Positions 1 through 12,500 of a stretch of 64,000 nt of DNA are shown here, in pieces; within the stretch, counting starts at the first letter, position 1; every line of letters starts with the position of its first letter. Source of the stretch: Brugia malayi (lineage: Eukaryota > Nematoda > Chromadorea > Rhabditida > Onchocercidae). Location: the NCBI RefSeq assembly GCF_000002995.4, contig NW_025062478.1, positions 7,912,001 to 7,976,000 of the forward strand. Direction: 5' to 3'. Both the position numbers and the translations under genes were made by a program. The notes beneath the pieces were generated by a model. It made no database searches and was not told the origin of the DNA. It worked only from the letters and a program-made list of their open reading frames with translations.

Positions 1-666
1 TGAGGACCAATTTTGCAAAGCACTTGTCTCGTTTTTTTTTTTTTTTTTTCTTTTTTTGAATGAATGGAATATGAGCATACAACAGGACGAATTCATTTGT
101 TAAGCGCAAAAAACTAATCCTTGGCTAAATAACAATCCAAATTAATAATGACCAATTGAAGAAGCAAAACCATTTACAAAAAAGATATCAAAGTATATGT
201 AGGCAATTTTAAAAGTTTTAGCAAATTATATCCAAGCAAAATATAAACCCACTTATCACTTGTTTTTAAATCTTATAAAAGCTATCAAAATAATAATTAC
301 TGAAAAAAATCCCTTGCATAGAGTGAAATCTGTTTTAAAATATATGAAACAAACTTCAGTATTATCAGGAAAAAGAAGATTTTTTATGAAGGAAACAAGG
401 CAAGGTGAGTTACAACTTTAGTTTTATTGCAAATTGAAAAGGCTTTTCGTTGCTTATCATGGTAAAATGATAAGCAACGAAATCTCTTCACCACTTGTCA
501 ATTTTAATAATTTTATGATTCTCATGTTCCTGTCGTACAAAGTAGTTTCAGTGTTTCGCACTTTTTACACTTTAGTATTCCGGACGTTCAACCGTATTTC
601 TCAATGTGTGCCTGAAAAATATATTTTGATGCATTAATTCATTTGTTTCTATAATTTTTGCAAATT
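1..666. other. AT-rich flank, no gene seen
   Basis: This lies downstream of the membrane-protein gene on the minus strand. It holds a T-run near 34-52 and a short ORF at 434-637 with no splice or family support. I see nothing else. Confidence 0.5.
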
Positions 667-2247
667 TCATTTAACTTTTTTTTTAAGAAATAAAAAGTGA
701 CGATTGGAAACTAACTGTATTGGGTATGGATTAGCAACAGTTTGCCATGCTAATTTATCTTCAAATTGCCAGTAACCTTGCCTAATCTGCAATATTCAAT
801 TTCTTTTTGGATAATGTCATAATGTTATAGAAGAAAAATTAGACACTCATAAATATAGCACAAAGTTCATTGAGAAAAATTCATACAAGTGAATTATTTT
901 TAAGAAAATATTCAATGCTGCCGAGAGCATTTTTTAAATCTAATTTTTCCTAATGATTCTTTTTCAGCTAAATTCTCAGACACGAAACTGTTCAGAAAAT
1001 TCATTTGCTTTGCAAATCATTGCCATTCCTATTAAAGAAATCAATGTCTTTAATACATTTTTAAAATACTTTAAAGAATTTTGCTACATGAAAGCAAACA
1101 TACCTCTGGTATTGGCTCTTTATAGGCACTCTCAAACAATGCTATTTCATCAGGATTTGGGCTTTTTTCTTCATTTGTTACAACTTTCACGCTTAATACA
1201 AATAACAGTTGAGAAAAGTTAAATTATTTATCAAACTTACAGTAAATAATAAAAGAAAATATTACTGTGTGATAGACACAAATGTTCATTTGAATCGCAG
1301 TTATGAATTGTTATAAAGTAGAAATTTTAAATGGAGAAAATGATCGCTTACGGTACATCATTAGAGCTTTCTTCGTCGAGCAAATGAGCTGCCCAACCGC
1401 AATGAAGCATCAGTATACCAACAATAATTAATAATAAAGCGAGTGGTAATAAAGCACCAGCACTTCAAAATTTTTTACTTTTCAGTTTTAAAATTCTCTA
1501 TTTTGTCTTCGCTTTTTGCATTTCACTAAGTTGTACAACATTTCAGTTCTATATAGAAACAAACTGATCAGTAAAGTTTTCACACACAAACTCGAAGTTT
1601 AAATTTCAGCTCATTAATATTCCAAGCCTAGTTCACAGAATTTATCATTATGCGAACGACGAACAAAAATAAACGTAAAGTCCTGGTCCTAACAGATGAA
1701 AAGTTTTACTTTTGATTGCTATATCTCACTCACAAGAGGATTAAGTTTTTCTGAGCACTATCATCTCGCATCAACAATCATTAGGAGAACCAATGATTAG
1801 CTATTAGAGAACCTTTGCTCTTTTTTTTTTTGCTGCTGTATTTAAACAGTTGATGAGAGTGTCACTAGGTGTGCCTTGTTATATAGTCAAACAGCAATTT
1901 CGAAAATAACTAACATGGCAGAACATTCAACAGCAATACAGGTAAGTAATAAACCAAGTAAAATCATCACACCGATTGCAAACAGTATTGCACTCAAGAT
2001 AACTACACATTTCCTGCAATGCGATAACAGTAAGTATCAAGGGAAACAATTATAAATGCGGAATTTGAAATTAAAATTAAGTATTTTGGTATTTCAAGAA
2101 TATCTTATATTTTTTTTTTATTTTCTATAATACTTGGAGAAAGTATGTTACTAACCTTGCTGGCCATACGCCAACATACACAGGTACACATGGATAAAAA
2201 AATATTGGACATCTTCGACGTAGATACCACGGTTCATACTGAGACAT
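667..2247 (-). CDS. Small two-pass membrane protein, unknown family (169 aa, 5 exons)
   Basis: Exons in transcript order: 2156-2247, 1915-2013, 1352-1462, 1104-1191, 667-786. They join in frame to 169 codons plus TGA. Donors are GTTAGT, GTTAGT, GTAAGC and GTATGT; acceptors include TTGCAG and ATTGCAG. The start is the first ATG after an in-frame TAA. The N-terminus is aromatic, Arg- and Cys-rich (MSQYEPWYLRRRC). Two hydrophobic segments follow, at about residues 33-58 and 65-85, separated by a few small residues. The next part is acidic (LDEESSND, NEEKSPNPDE) and the basic C-terminus ends in KKKVK. This looks like a helical hairpin with a soluble tail, in the plasma membrane or endomembranes. 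I do not recognise the family. Gene structure is well supported by phase; function is unknown. Confidence 0.72.
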
Positions 2248-5200
2248 CCCTATGAATAGTTACAAATTAACTTCATATGGTGACATCATTGAAAAGGAGC
2301 AGTAGTACTTAGTCATAAAATTACTTACTGTTACCAATTCCTCTTTTGACTTCTCAGTTCTGTTATCTTAACAGTATCGAAAAATAATTTCGATAGATTG
2401 TACTAATATATAAGTCAACTGAGTATGTAAAAGAAATAAGTGTTATTTATTTGGCACAAGCATATCTATGATCGAGGACAGTCTCTGAGATAGATGACAG
2501 GACAATTGAGGAGACTAACTGTATATATATAATGAAATCCTATTAAAAGCTGCAGTTGATTTAAACAGGTAACATGCATACAGGAAGTTTACAGTCAGTT
2601 CATTCAACAAAAGAAACGCAAATATTACACAATACATTGCCATATCTGTAAAGAATGTGAGGGCGGAAATGAGATGACTCTTTTGAGATTATGCTAAAAC
2701 TAGAAAAAAGGCCAAAGTATTTAAAGCCAAGGTCCCCCAAAAAGATTTTTAAATTTTTTGTTTTTAAACAAGCCAAAGTGACTAAACTAAAACAGTTTGA
2801 ATTGCAAATATACACATATTTAAACTGCCAGTAGAAAAATACATTTAATTTTATTTAATCCAGCTATTATATGAAAATGATTGAAGGATTCTGGAATAGT
2901 TATTAAACTGGAGAGTGTCTCTCCAGTAAATCAATAACATTTCAAGTTTTTTTTCAATATCAGTAACGAATTGTTCTTACTAATGACTTAACCAGCCATA
3001 TGTCTGATATATAAAACGAGTAAAGTTGAACGTGGAAAGGCAAAGGGAAGTGATGGAAGGAAGAGCTCTCGATGAATCGTTCAATACTTTGGCATATAGT
3101 AGTAGTAGCTCAGTCTCGAGCTAGATTAGAAGTACAGGAAGAGGAAGGAGCTAGAACTATCGTGCATCTCAACCTTAACAACAGAAGAACACGGCAGGTG
3201 CAACTACGACTAACTGACTCTATCTGCAACTTTAACTCGACGAAAATCGCTAATAATTAGCCATCTATTTCAAAGCAATACTTTACAACTAACTACCACT
3301 GATTATATCTCATTCCAATTTTTGCGCTGTTCTCTTTTAAAATTCCTAAGTTATCTCAGCTTACATATCTTATATTTCAAGTAAAAAACATCATCAATTC
3401 CAGCCATTATATTATATATTGTATATTTGCCATCTAACAACCGCAACTAGTCACTACTATTATTTAATTTGAAATAACTACAATTTATCTTAAAAATACT
3501 AAGTTTGAATTGTACGTGCACTTTTCTATGAAAAAACCAATGGTTAAAGCAATATAGTAATCGGAAATATAATAATGTCAAATTCGATGATATCACCAAT
3601 GACAGAGAAATTTCTCTCTTTCAATCATCGCTAAGTAATTTAAAAAAATTGTTTGAAAGGGGAAGAATAGACATGAATGAAGAATGTTCAACAGTTAATA
3701 TTAGCAATTTGCTGTTAGTGAAATTGCTATAACTAATTATCACTTAGGGTCAAAAATTTGATTGGAACATTGAATGAATCCCGATTCATTCCCATACATT
3801 TTTTCCTTGTCTTTTGCCACTGAAACAAATATAAAAATGGTATTGCATCTAAAGTTTAATGTCTCAAATCAAAAACTTTGAAACAAAAGGAAAGTAAGTA
3901 AAAATATTCATTCATACGTAATTAGCTGATATCAGGAATTTTATTCACTAATGCTTGGAGTTAAAAAACGTGAACGTGAGAAACCTTTGATGGATAAAAC
4001 AGAATACACGTGAAATGGATAAATTTTTTTATTGATAAGTGAAAAATAAGCAGTCATCAAAAAATTGAATTTTACAGAATAAATAAGAGATTGCTTCACT
4101 AAAGCAAACAATCATGCATAATTTGAGAATAAACCTGAAATCACGCAATAAAAAACGGAACTTAACAAAATGAAATGCCGAGATCAACTACTATTTCAAA
4201 GTAGTTTCATTTTTTACATTTCATTTTGGACTGTTTTAACAAATTCGTATCAATAATAATAACATTAACGGTGTCAACAATATTTGTTTATAGTTGAATT
4301 CAGCTATAAATTTATATGATGCATACTTGTATAAATTGATCTTCACCAAATACAATTAATTATGACTTTTTGAATACCACTACAATGAATTTTTTACTTC
4401 ACTAAAATTTTTTGAGCATGATGAAAACTTCAAAAACTTCGACAAATATACCAATAACAAAATTAAAAACCTTTTTTGAACGGTAAAAAGTCCACAATTG
4501 TAATTTGAAAAGTAAAGAATTAATTTAAAATTTCAAACATTAAGTAATCCACAACTCTGTATTCAATAAAATTTGGGAACTATTAACATTTAACGGAGCA
4601 GCTGAAGTTTACGTTATGATTTCGGCATCCTTTAATGTGGGCACACAATTATCAAATTATAATTTATTCATCTCATAGTAACACTTAACAATTCCATTTA
4701 TTACAAGTCTTATTTTTAGCTTCATAATCTTTCGTTATCGCTTTAACCGTCTTAATTGTTTAATTATTAAGATGGCTAATGAGCAGCGATATGTACTGAT
4801 TATGCAATGATTACAAATGAAATTAGAATATGAGAAGTCGGAGGATGAATCGAAAAACAAAACCGTTAAATTAAATTGGGCGGAACACTAAAATATACTT
4901 CACACGATAGACCAGTTTACTTTTTCTTTGAGTTTCGGAAATGAATGAACTAGTTTTTTTCTAGTTTTCACTTCAGATCATACCTATTCCCTAATATGTA
5001 TTTAAACAAAATAATCATGAATATATCCTTCCAGTCATACAAATCAATTACTTTAACCACGGCAACCATAATTAATTGATAATTAATTGCTAATTGATTG
5101 AAGATTCGAAAAATTGCATTCATTAAAATTTGTCAGTGTTACACATCAACAGTACATCAAATTTATTTATGGGGATAGCTTTCCAGTTCTCTTCCTAGTT

Positions 5201-6539
5201 ATTTAAAACACGAAGAAAATTTTGAAAACTTTGAAGTAAATGAGAGAATGAGATTCATGAAAAAACTTAAGCAGACACTCGAAAGTGGATCACAGAAATT
5301 TAGTAAATATTTCCAGATTTTCAAAAAATTCATGGCATAATCCACAATTCTGAAGAAAATTTCAGAAAAAAACTTATATTTGTCAGTATTGATTTATTGA
5401 AGCATTCCTTATTCTTACCATACGCTGAGGAACTTATTTTCAAGATGGTGAAGTCAACTTTATACTGAATTAATTATAAATGAATATAAAGTCAACTTTA
5501 TAATGAATTAAAGAAGTTAGGGAAGGACTATTCTCTACTCAAATTTCCAATTTCATCAAGTACTTCAACAATCTTCCTTCTATTCTGCATTGAAGAAGTC
5601 AGCTTAATACAAAATGAATTACCAACTTTCGTACATACCTAAGATAAACTCTTTTCTGCAATATATTAATATAATCTTTTCCCAAAACAAAAGAGATCAA
5701 ACATGCGACCATATTTGTAGTGGCTTATTTATTTAAGTTTATTTATTCCATTTTACTACCTATAAAGTAAGATTGATTCGCAGTAAATAATTCATGAGAA
5801 TCCTCATTGTTTGATTGTTTCAAGGGATATGTTGTGATGAAAGTAAAAAGAAAAACATGGTGAGCGATGAGGCAAAGCAACGGATGAAGAAAATAAATGT
5901 AAGACGCGTCACTGCGATACGAATTTTGATAAATTGTGAAACTGTATAATCCTTATCCCTTGGTTTATTAGAAATCTTCTAATGACCTTGTTTCTCACTT
6001 AATCAAAATAAAGCTATCATACAAGCGTCTTTCCAGTAAGGTCATTTTTTTCAACTATTTTTTTTTTTTTTTTTAAAGTTTATTTGGCAATAAAATTGTA
6101 TATAAAATTACAATTCGAAAGTATGAGAGTAAAAAGCCAGTGTGAAATAAAACTTATCTACTGAGATTGGTAACTGCCTTGCATTTCTGCTAGAAGATAT
6201 CACTTGACATCGTTTTCATGGTATTTGTAGAGACACTAATCAGACTGTAACAGACTGTAACAATATATTACATCATGATAAGAAAGTCAATCAGAAAAAA
6301 GTTTGATCAACCAATGTAGTACAGGCACGATACAGCAAGCAAGTAAAAAAAAATTTTTTCTAACATGTATCAAACATATGCACAGTGTACAAGAAACACA
6401 CAATAAAATAAAGCTAAATATTATTAAAAATTTACTAAGGATAAAACATAACTGACGAGTTTACGATAGTTCGCTCAATTGGACAATGACAAAACTTCCT
6501 AAAACCAATTTTTAAAAATATATTCATTTCCCTAACCGC
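2248..6539. other. Gene-poor AT-rich region
   Basis: No convincing exon chain on either strand. The only compositional island is about 3000-3250, where a TATATAAAA motif (about 3009-3017) lies some 60 bases before a 62-codon + strand ORF (3072-3260). That ORF has no recognisable domain and the opposite strand is open over part of it, so I do not call it a gene. T-runs lie near 6059-6074. Confidence 0.5.
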
Positions 6540-8394
6540 TTAACAATCACCACTCATGTTTCGTAGTTTTATCTCTTCGTACGGTTCAAAACTCTTCAGC
6601 ATATCACTGGAGCATCTGAAATAACAATGTCGTACGAATAAAAATGAAATGAAATAAATAAACGCTTTCAATTTGCCCACAAATTTCATGCAAAACTTCA
6701 TTTAGAAGTTCGAAGTTCTAGAGATAATTAAAAAATAATTTATGTACCAACAATTCTACACAAATTTAAAATTCAAACAGACTTTTTTTTGGAAGTGTTA
6801 ACGATTTTATATGCTGAAGGAACAGATGGTGGACAGCGATGTGAAGGCCCCTGAACAAGTGCAGCACGTTCATGTTTTAATGCGAAATCAGCATTAACTG
6901 ACCACAGAGAATGCTGAAAAGTGAAGCTGGAAACATCGCAAGGAATTCAAAATTTCATTAGTTTGAACACAAAAAAAAAACACAAAACTAATTTAGCCAC
7001 TATTTTGATTTCCTAAATCTTATATATCAGTAGTCGGTTGTTGTTCGAAAACTAATGCTGTGATTTAAAGCATTTAGTTCAAATGATGATTTTGTCTTTC
7101 TGACACCCTCAAAGAATGGACTAAATCGTGAGTAACTCATTTCCTTCTAAATTCTATCTGTTTAAATAACCAACCTTATATATAAAGGATTTAGAAGAAA
7201 GCAGTGTTTCTCCAATGGAAAATTTCCAGTTTGGTGATCGTTTTACCCAGTCAGGATTCTACAAAAATTCCTCATGGAATTCTTTTCATCAGCAGATAAT
7301 TCTGCATAATATTTTCAAGTATCTGTTTTGCTCTTGTAACTCTAGCTATGAAAAAAGATTCGCTGACACTTCTATATTTCCGAAAGTTTTTAAAAAACTA
7401 TACTTAGTATCATCCATCTTATTACCATGTAAAATTACATGCATACTAAAACAAGGAAGCGATGATATATATCACTCAGGGAAAGCTGGCGTTCCGGTGA
7501 TGTAGCTAGTACTCGGTATATCCAACATAACAGCGAACATTTGTTTGCCAAGCGCTTCTCTAAAAATATAACGGAACTAATGTATACTGATGCTTTATAT
7601 TCGTAAGAGATTCCAATAGAACTCAAGATCTGAAGCAAGAATATCTGGAGAGCAAAATAAGAAAGTTAAATTTATAAAGTATCTCTAACAATATGTGAAA
7701 ATACATAAAATAAACGGAAAAAAAAATGAAATACCACAATGCACATTCATAGTAAATGCGTACCTGTAGAAGTATCATCACACATAATATCTTCAGAGAT
7801 AGATGCACTACTGGGACTGAATAATAAATTCTTCTCAGTGAAATGGTGAAATGAACCATCCAAAGCAAAGTATTCTAAATTCTTATTATTATCTCAATGA
7901 ATCACTGCATCCACCGAATTACAAAAATGATTTACTGATGGATGATAGCAGAAAATTCAAGATAAACATATTAATAACTGATGTAACAAATAAATGGAAT
8001 TTTATAATACGGTTGACAACTGCATTATGAATTTATCCATCTCCTCTATCTAGCAGTAACCCCATTGCTCCAAATTCTAGTACAGTCATACAAAGGCTAA
8101 ACACGTCAGTAATGGCTCCAGAAAAGAACTTAGGAAAAGAATGTTTACTATACCTCTGAAACATTGCAACGTAAATGGATGTAAAGGGGTTTAGTATCAC
8201 AGAGCAAAAGCAGCCTCTATCCAACGGTAATTATTCAAAACAACTCCATAATACAATGAATAACAACCAGGTAATCTGTAATCGACAAGCCAATCAAGGC
8301 ACTTCAGATCGTCGGCACCGTCTTCTTCCTCTGATTTGTCGTCCATTTCACGCTCTTCATTCTCTCTTGCTATACCCACCACCTCAACTGGCAT
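6540..8394 (-). CDS. Divergent forkhead-domain protein (FoxN-like?), recognition helix eroded
   Basis: Exons: 8268-8394, 7764-7874, 7447-7559, 7175-7258, 6773-6913. They join in frame to 191 codons and a TGA. Residues 87-117 match forkhead helices 1-2, including SPERQLSLSDIYHRF with the usual spacing. Residues 118-145 continue at exact family spacing (NPDW, then SPNWKFSI where forkheads have GWxNSIRHNLSLN). HSLW at 146-149 matches the strand before wing 2. The normally invariant Asn, Arg and His of helix 3 are absent (F130, G133, E134), and the wing-1 loop is missing or on an unfound exon. An acidic stretch with DDLKCLDWL precedes the domain, as in FoxN proteins. Alternative 3' exons may replace the last nine codons: a donor at the IleGTTAAC junction, then 6664-6717 and 6540-6593, both phase 0. 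The first donor (GTTGTT) is weak. The fold call is fairly firm; a DNA-binding role is doubtful. Confidence 0.6.
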
Positions 8395-9096
8395 CAAAAA
8401 CTAACCATTACCTCCAGTTGAGCTATATCACAAGAAAAACCTGGAAATGAAATCGTCAAATATAATGACTAATTCGATTCCTTGACATATTTTCACTAAC
8501 TCTAACTAATCAATACAGAACTTTTTCATAGTTTCTTCCCACTAATCTACCAAACCCTTTACCTGATCACACCATCAGGAATACCAAAAAAGACTCCCAT
8601 AGCAAGTAAATCTTGAACAGACAACTTCCGCAACATCAAAGTAATCCGTTTTCACAGAACCGACAAATGAAACTCAACGTCTCAAGTTATTCATTGTCGA
8701 TGTGTCATAACTAAGACGGTCGTGATATGTTACGTTGGGTGTTGGAGAGACCGAACTGTTATATGTTAAATAACATTGTATTAACTTTATAGAACTTAAG
8801 ATTGTTATGATTGAACATTCCTTGGACAATTATTCCAATGTCAGGTACGAAATCATTCATCTTATATTCACCTTACATGTATCTTAGCTTATTTGCAGTG
8901 TTTATTAATAACGAATACGTGTTGGAATTTATCCCCAATTAGATTGTTTACAGTTATCAGCTCTTTACTTAGTTCACCTCCGTTGTTGTTTGTTGGTTTC
9001 TTACTAACTGTAAATTATGTTCGAATTTGACAAGGTTGACAGCATCTCGTTTAACTGACTTCCTGTGCGCTACTGTGATATTATAAATGTTATGAG

Positions 9097-9310
9097 TTAA
9101 TGCTTACTATATTTTTGGATAGCAATCTGACATTCACTGGCCCCCACACAACTATTTCCTCGAACTATTGTCAACTGTTGTCTTCTCTGCAAAGCATTAA
9201 CTATAAACTGCTCAAATTTCACGCATTTCTTCTGAATTATCGACTTCCTTTTTAATTCATATTTGAAAAAGTCAACAAATGACAAAAATGCCACTTTTTC
9301 TCCATCTGCA
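9097..9310 (-). other. Unresolved coding-like segment
   Basis: After a good acceptor (AATTTTGCAG) about 70 codons are open on the minus strand, rich in Lys, Gln and Phe (for example FVDFFKYELKRKS, NALQRRQQL), ending in TAA. The first base pair needs a phase-1 upstream exon, and I found none before the 3' end of the DUF229 gene. The + strand is also open for 51 codons from an ATG. It could be an alternative last exon, a decayed gene or chance. Confidence 0.25.
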
Positions 9311-9530
9311 AAATTGTGGAATGACTGATCTGATTTTTTCCATTTAACGATTTTAAAAAACTGGTTCGGGTAAAAATGCTAACATGCTAACAAAGTGAAT
9401 ATAAGTTGTAGTTTTTTAGGTATTTTAGTATGCTACAGTTTATGTCTCGGTGTTTTCAAATGTGTTTCACAATTAAAATGAAATGATCCAATACTAATGA
9501 AAGACAGTACAACAATTCCAATAGAGCCTG

Positions 9531-12500
9531 TTAAAAATTTAGCACAGAGTGGTCATTCATTCCTTTCAATTGTTGTCGACAGTAACACAGTGGGCGAATG
9601 TCATCATTATCCACACAGTGACTTTGGCTACCGTAACTATTCACTCGAACAATCTAAATTAACAAAACTGTAAAAATTGAAAAGTGGCAGATGTAACCTT
9701 TACTAAAGTAAAGCAATTTGTGCAATAATTGTTCAAATAAAAAAAATAAGAAAAGAAGAATAAAGAATAACTTTTCCAGGTATTTCGAAACTCTCTGCTT
9801 TCTTCAACAATTGTGTTTCGTATCTCCCATCACTTGGTGAGGCGCTAACTACTACTTTCAGTAACGGTTGTTCCTTGATATATTCTGCCGAAATCACCTT
9901 GAAAAGGAATGCTTCAATTGAGGTTAAGATTTTCTCCTACTTTTACAAATTATTTTCATTTGTTAATTTCGATGAGTTAAAAGACCACTGAGAATTTCGC
10001 AATTGCAGTAAAACATAAACGCAATGCGTTAATATGATTTAGGAAATATTTAAATTGAAATTATTACTTCTTTTAAATGAAGTATTTCGCATTTTTCGCC
10101 TGCTCCTTTCTTTTTCAAGAAATTATTAATTGCATTAACAGTGAACTGAGCAGCTTTCATAACATTTTCATCGTGAATATCGATCGTGTGCCACTGTTTT
10201 TCGCAGATACAGAATTGATCCGGAATTTCCATTTCTTCACATGTCCTGTCAAACTGAGGTGAACATCAAAAGTACTTAGAAATAACTTATTTATTCTTAT
10301 CCTTTGAAAATGGGAAAGCACTGACTGTAACAACAATATGCTAACCTATCATATTGAATGGGTCTTAGAAGACTTCTTGCTCGGATTCCACCTCTTACCT
10401 TGCCAAGTTCTTCGCTGCAATGGTGGCAAATATTTCAAAAATTCAAAAACAAAAGCAAATTAACAATAAATTAACGCTTACGAGAACTGTTTGGAAGCCG
10501 AATCCAATGGTAATTTTTTCAATTAAATTTCATTGGAACTACTTGATAATTTTAGAATACAAACACAAGCAAACTTATATGCAAAGAAAAATCAAACGCC
10601 AGGATATCTTGAAAAGCAAATGGAACAAACCTGAAATCATGTTCATCCCAATTCTGGAAACTTTCTTTCCTTGCATATCGTGCTATATCATAGAGTGTAG
10701 CGTAAATATCATATTGAGATGTGTGTCTTCGAGAATTGCTTTTTAAATTTAAAATAAGCTGCTCATTCGAACGCAAATATTGTGGAACTGCTACCTGAAG
10801 TAGAATGAATTTGATAAAAGCATTCGCTAAACACAAGAATTAGATGTACATAATGTAAGATAATCTTTGATGACAAATTTTGAGATATAACTGTAAAATG
10901 AATATTAATCAGGGCATGAAGAGATAAAAAGCATCAATTATCATTATCATTAAACAAAAAAAAAAAGACATTGATTATCGTTAATGTTACCATAAGTAAT
11001 GGATTATTGTCTTCGTTGTATCCAGTACCGGTCCTTCGAAGTCTTCCAAACCGTAATCCATGATCACCCATTACAAATAAGAAAGAATTGTTTAAATTCT
11101 CGACATTTTTGCGAAAAAATTTGGAGAAATACTGAAAACTACGAGGCATTAAAATAGATTTAAACAAATAAAAAACTTTCGACTTGCTTTGCTTCATTCA
11201 ATAGTAAAATCTAATTCCAATGATTTCATTCAAAAAACTTTTTTAGAAAAAAAAAAAAAAAAAAACTGAAAAAAAATGGCCAACTTTATCAGCTCGATAC
11301 AATCCGCTGGCGGAATTATGTGCTATCTTTGCTAGCCATACCAAAGCAAATTTTGAAAATCCTTTGTATTCGTCTAAGAATTTATCCACAAAATCCATAA
11401 TTTTGTGATAGTACTCTTGGCACTCTCCCTTATAGAAATGAGTGTTGAAATCTTTCCAAACTTCTTCGCCTGATTTAGTCGGCCGACGTACCAAAGCACT
11501 TCAGAGAAATTAATTATAACCTTGCATTTGTCTTGAGAAAATCTTAATTATTCTCATTGATTTACTTCAAATAATTTCCTCTATTGGAAGGCAATTCAAT
11601 CATACAGAACATATCTGATTGGAATTAATAACTATTTTTGCTTATACTCAAAAATGATGCTTCTTAGACACTAAAATCTAAAAGAATCAGGAGCTCCAGC
11701 GATGAAATAAACAGAAATGAACAATAACAGAGTACAAATCTTATCGATTTTCAGATTGTCAAAAAAAAAAAAACTATCTTTACTGAACTACCTCCCGTAA
11801 TGATCAGTCGGAGCTTTGGGAAAACCATGGCAATTTGGATAGGTGAACATACTCGGCCAATCTTCAGCCATTATCGATGCATAGGTTTGATTTGTAAAAT
11901 CATACGTTACTGTTTCGTTTATTTTGATGCCATGCTGAAATGCACTTGTCGGTTTCAGTTTATCATTATGAATAAATTAAAGTTAGAATGCTATAACCAA
12001 CTACAAATTCTATTAATTGACTACTTTACAAATTATACGTTACTGTTTCATCCATTTCAACACCATCGGAAATTTTTGATTTTAGTTTATCATTATGAAT
12101 AAATTAATCTCAGGGTGCTTCACTAGATGTCTCAGAGATGATTTGCAAATTATGCTAATTTACTAATTTGCAACCTGTATAAATCATAAAAAATAAATGT
12201 AATGATGGAATTAGATATCTCACATTTTCATCTATTACAGAAAAATATTTAGTATAATTATTACCTATCAACCTGCTATTACTAATATAGTTCACTTCCT
12301 AAAATTTTCGTCGCTTAATGGATGAATTAATTATAGGTCTACCTACCTTACAGAACCGTGGGTGCTCTGAATTGTTTTTGCCGGGAAAACGATTCGCATC
12401 TAAATCAATGGTGCGAGTTCCTGAAATAAAATAGGATAAAGAAAAGGAATTCAATTTAGTCAAACGTTTATATGTATATGTGATATATTCAAAAATACAA

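Noticed and set aside
1915..1950. Plus-strand ATG with a short ORF and a perfect GTAAGT donor
   Set aside because: It is antisense to exon 2 of the two-pass membrane protein gene, whose phases fit on the minus strand, and no + strand partner exon was found.
3072..3260. 62-codon + strand ORF downstream of a TATA-like motif
   Set aside because: No domain, no splice partner, and the opposite strand is also open; likely a GC-richer island.
8033..8160. Exon-like segment after a TTTCAG acceptor, open in two frames on the minus strand
   Set aside because: It lies in the first intron of the forkhead gene, and neither frame fits the phase of the preceding exon.
8563..8636. Minus-strand ATG exon (MLRKLSVQDLLAMGVFF...) with an AG|GTAAAG donor
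   Set aside because: It looks like a start exon, but its phase does not join in frame to the forkhead exons or to the good acceptor at about 8443; the next segment hits a stop. Left out of the gene model.
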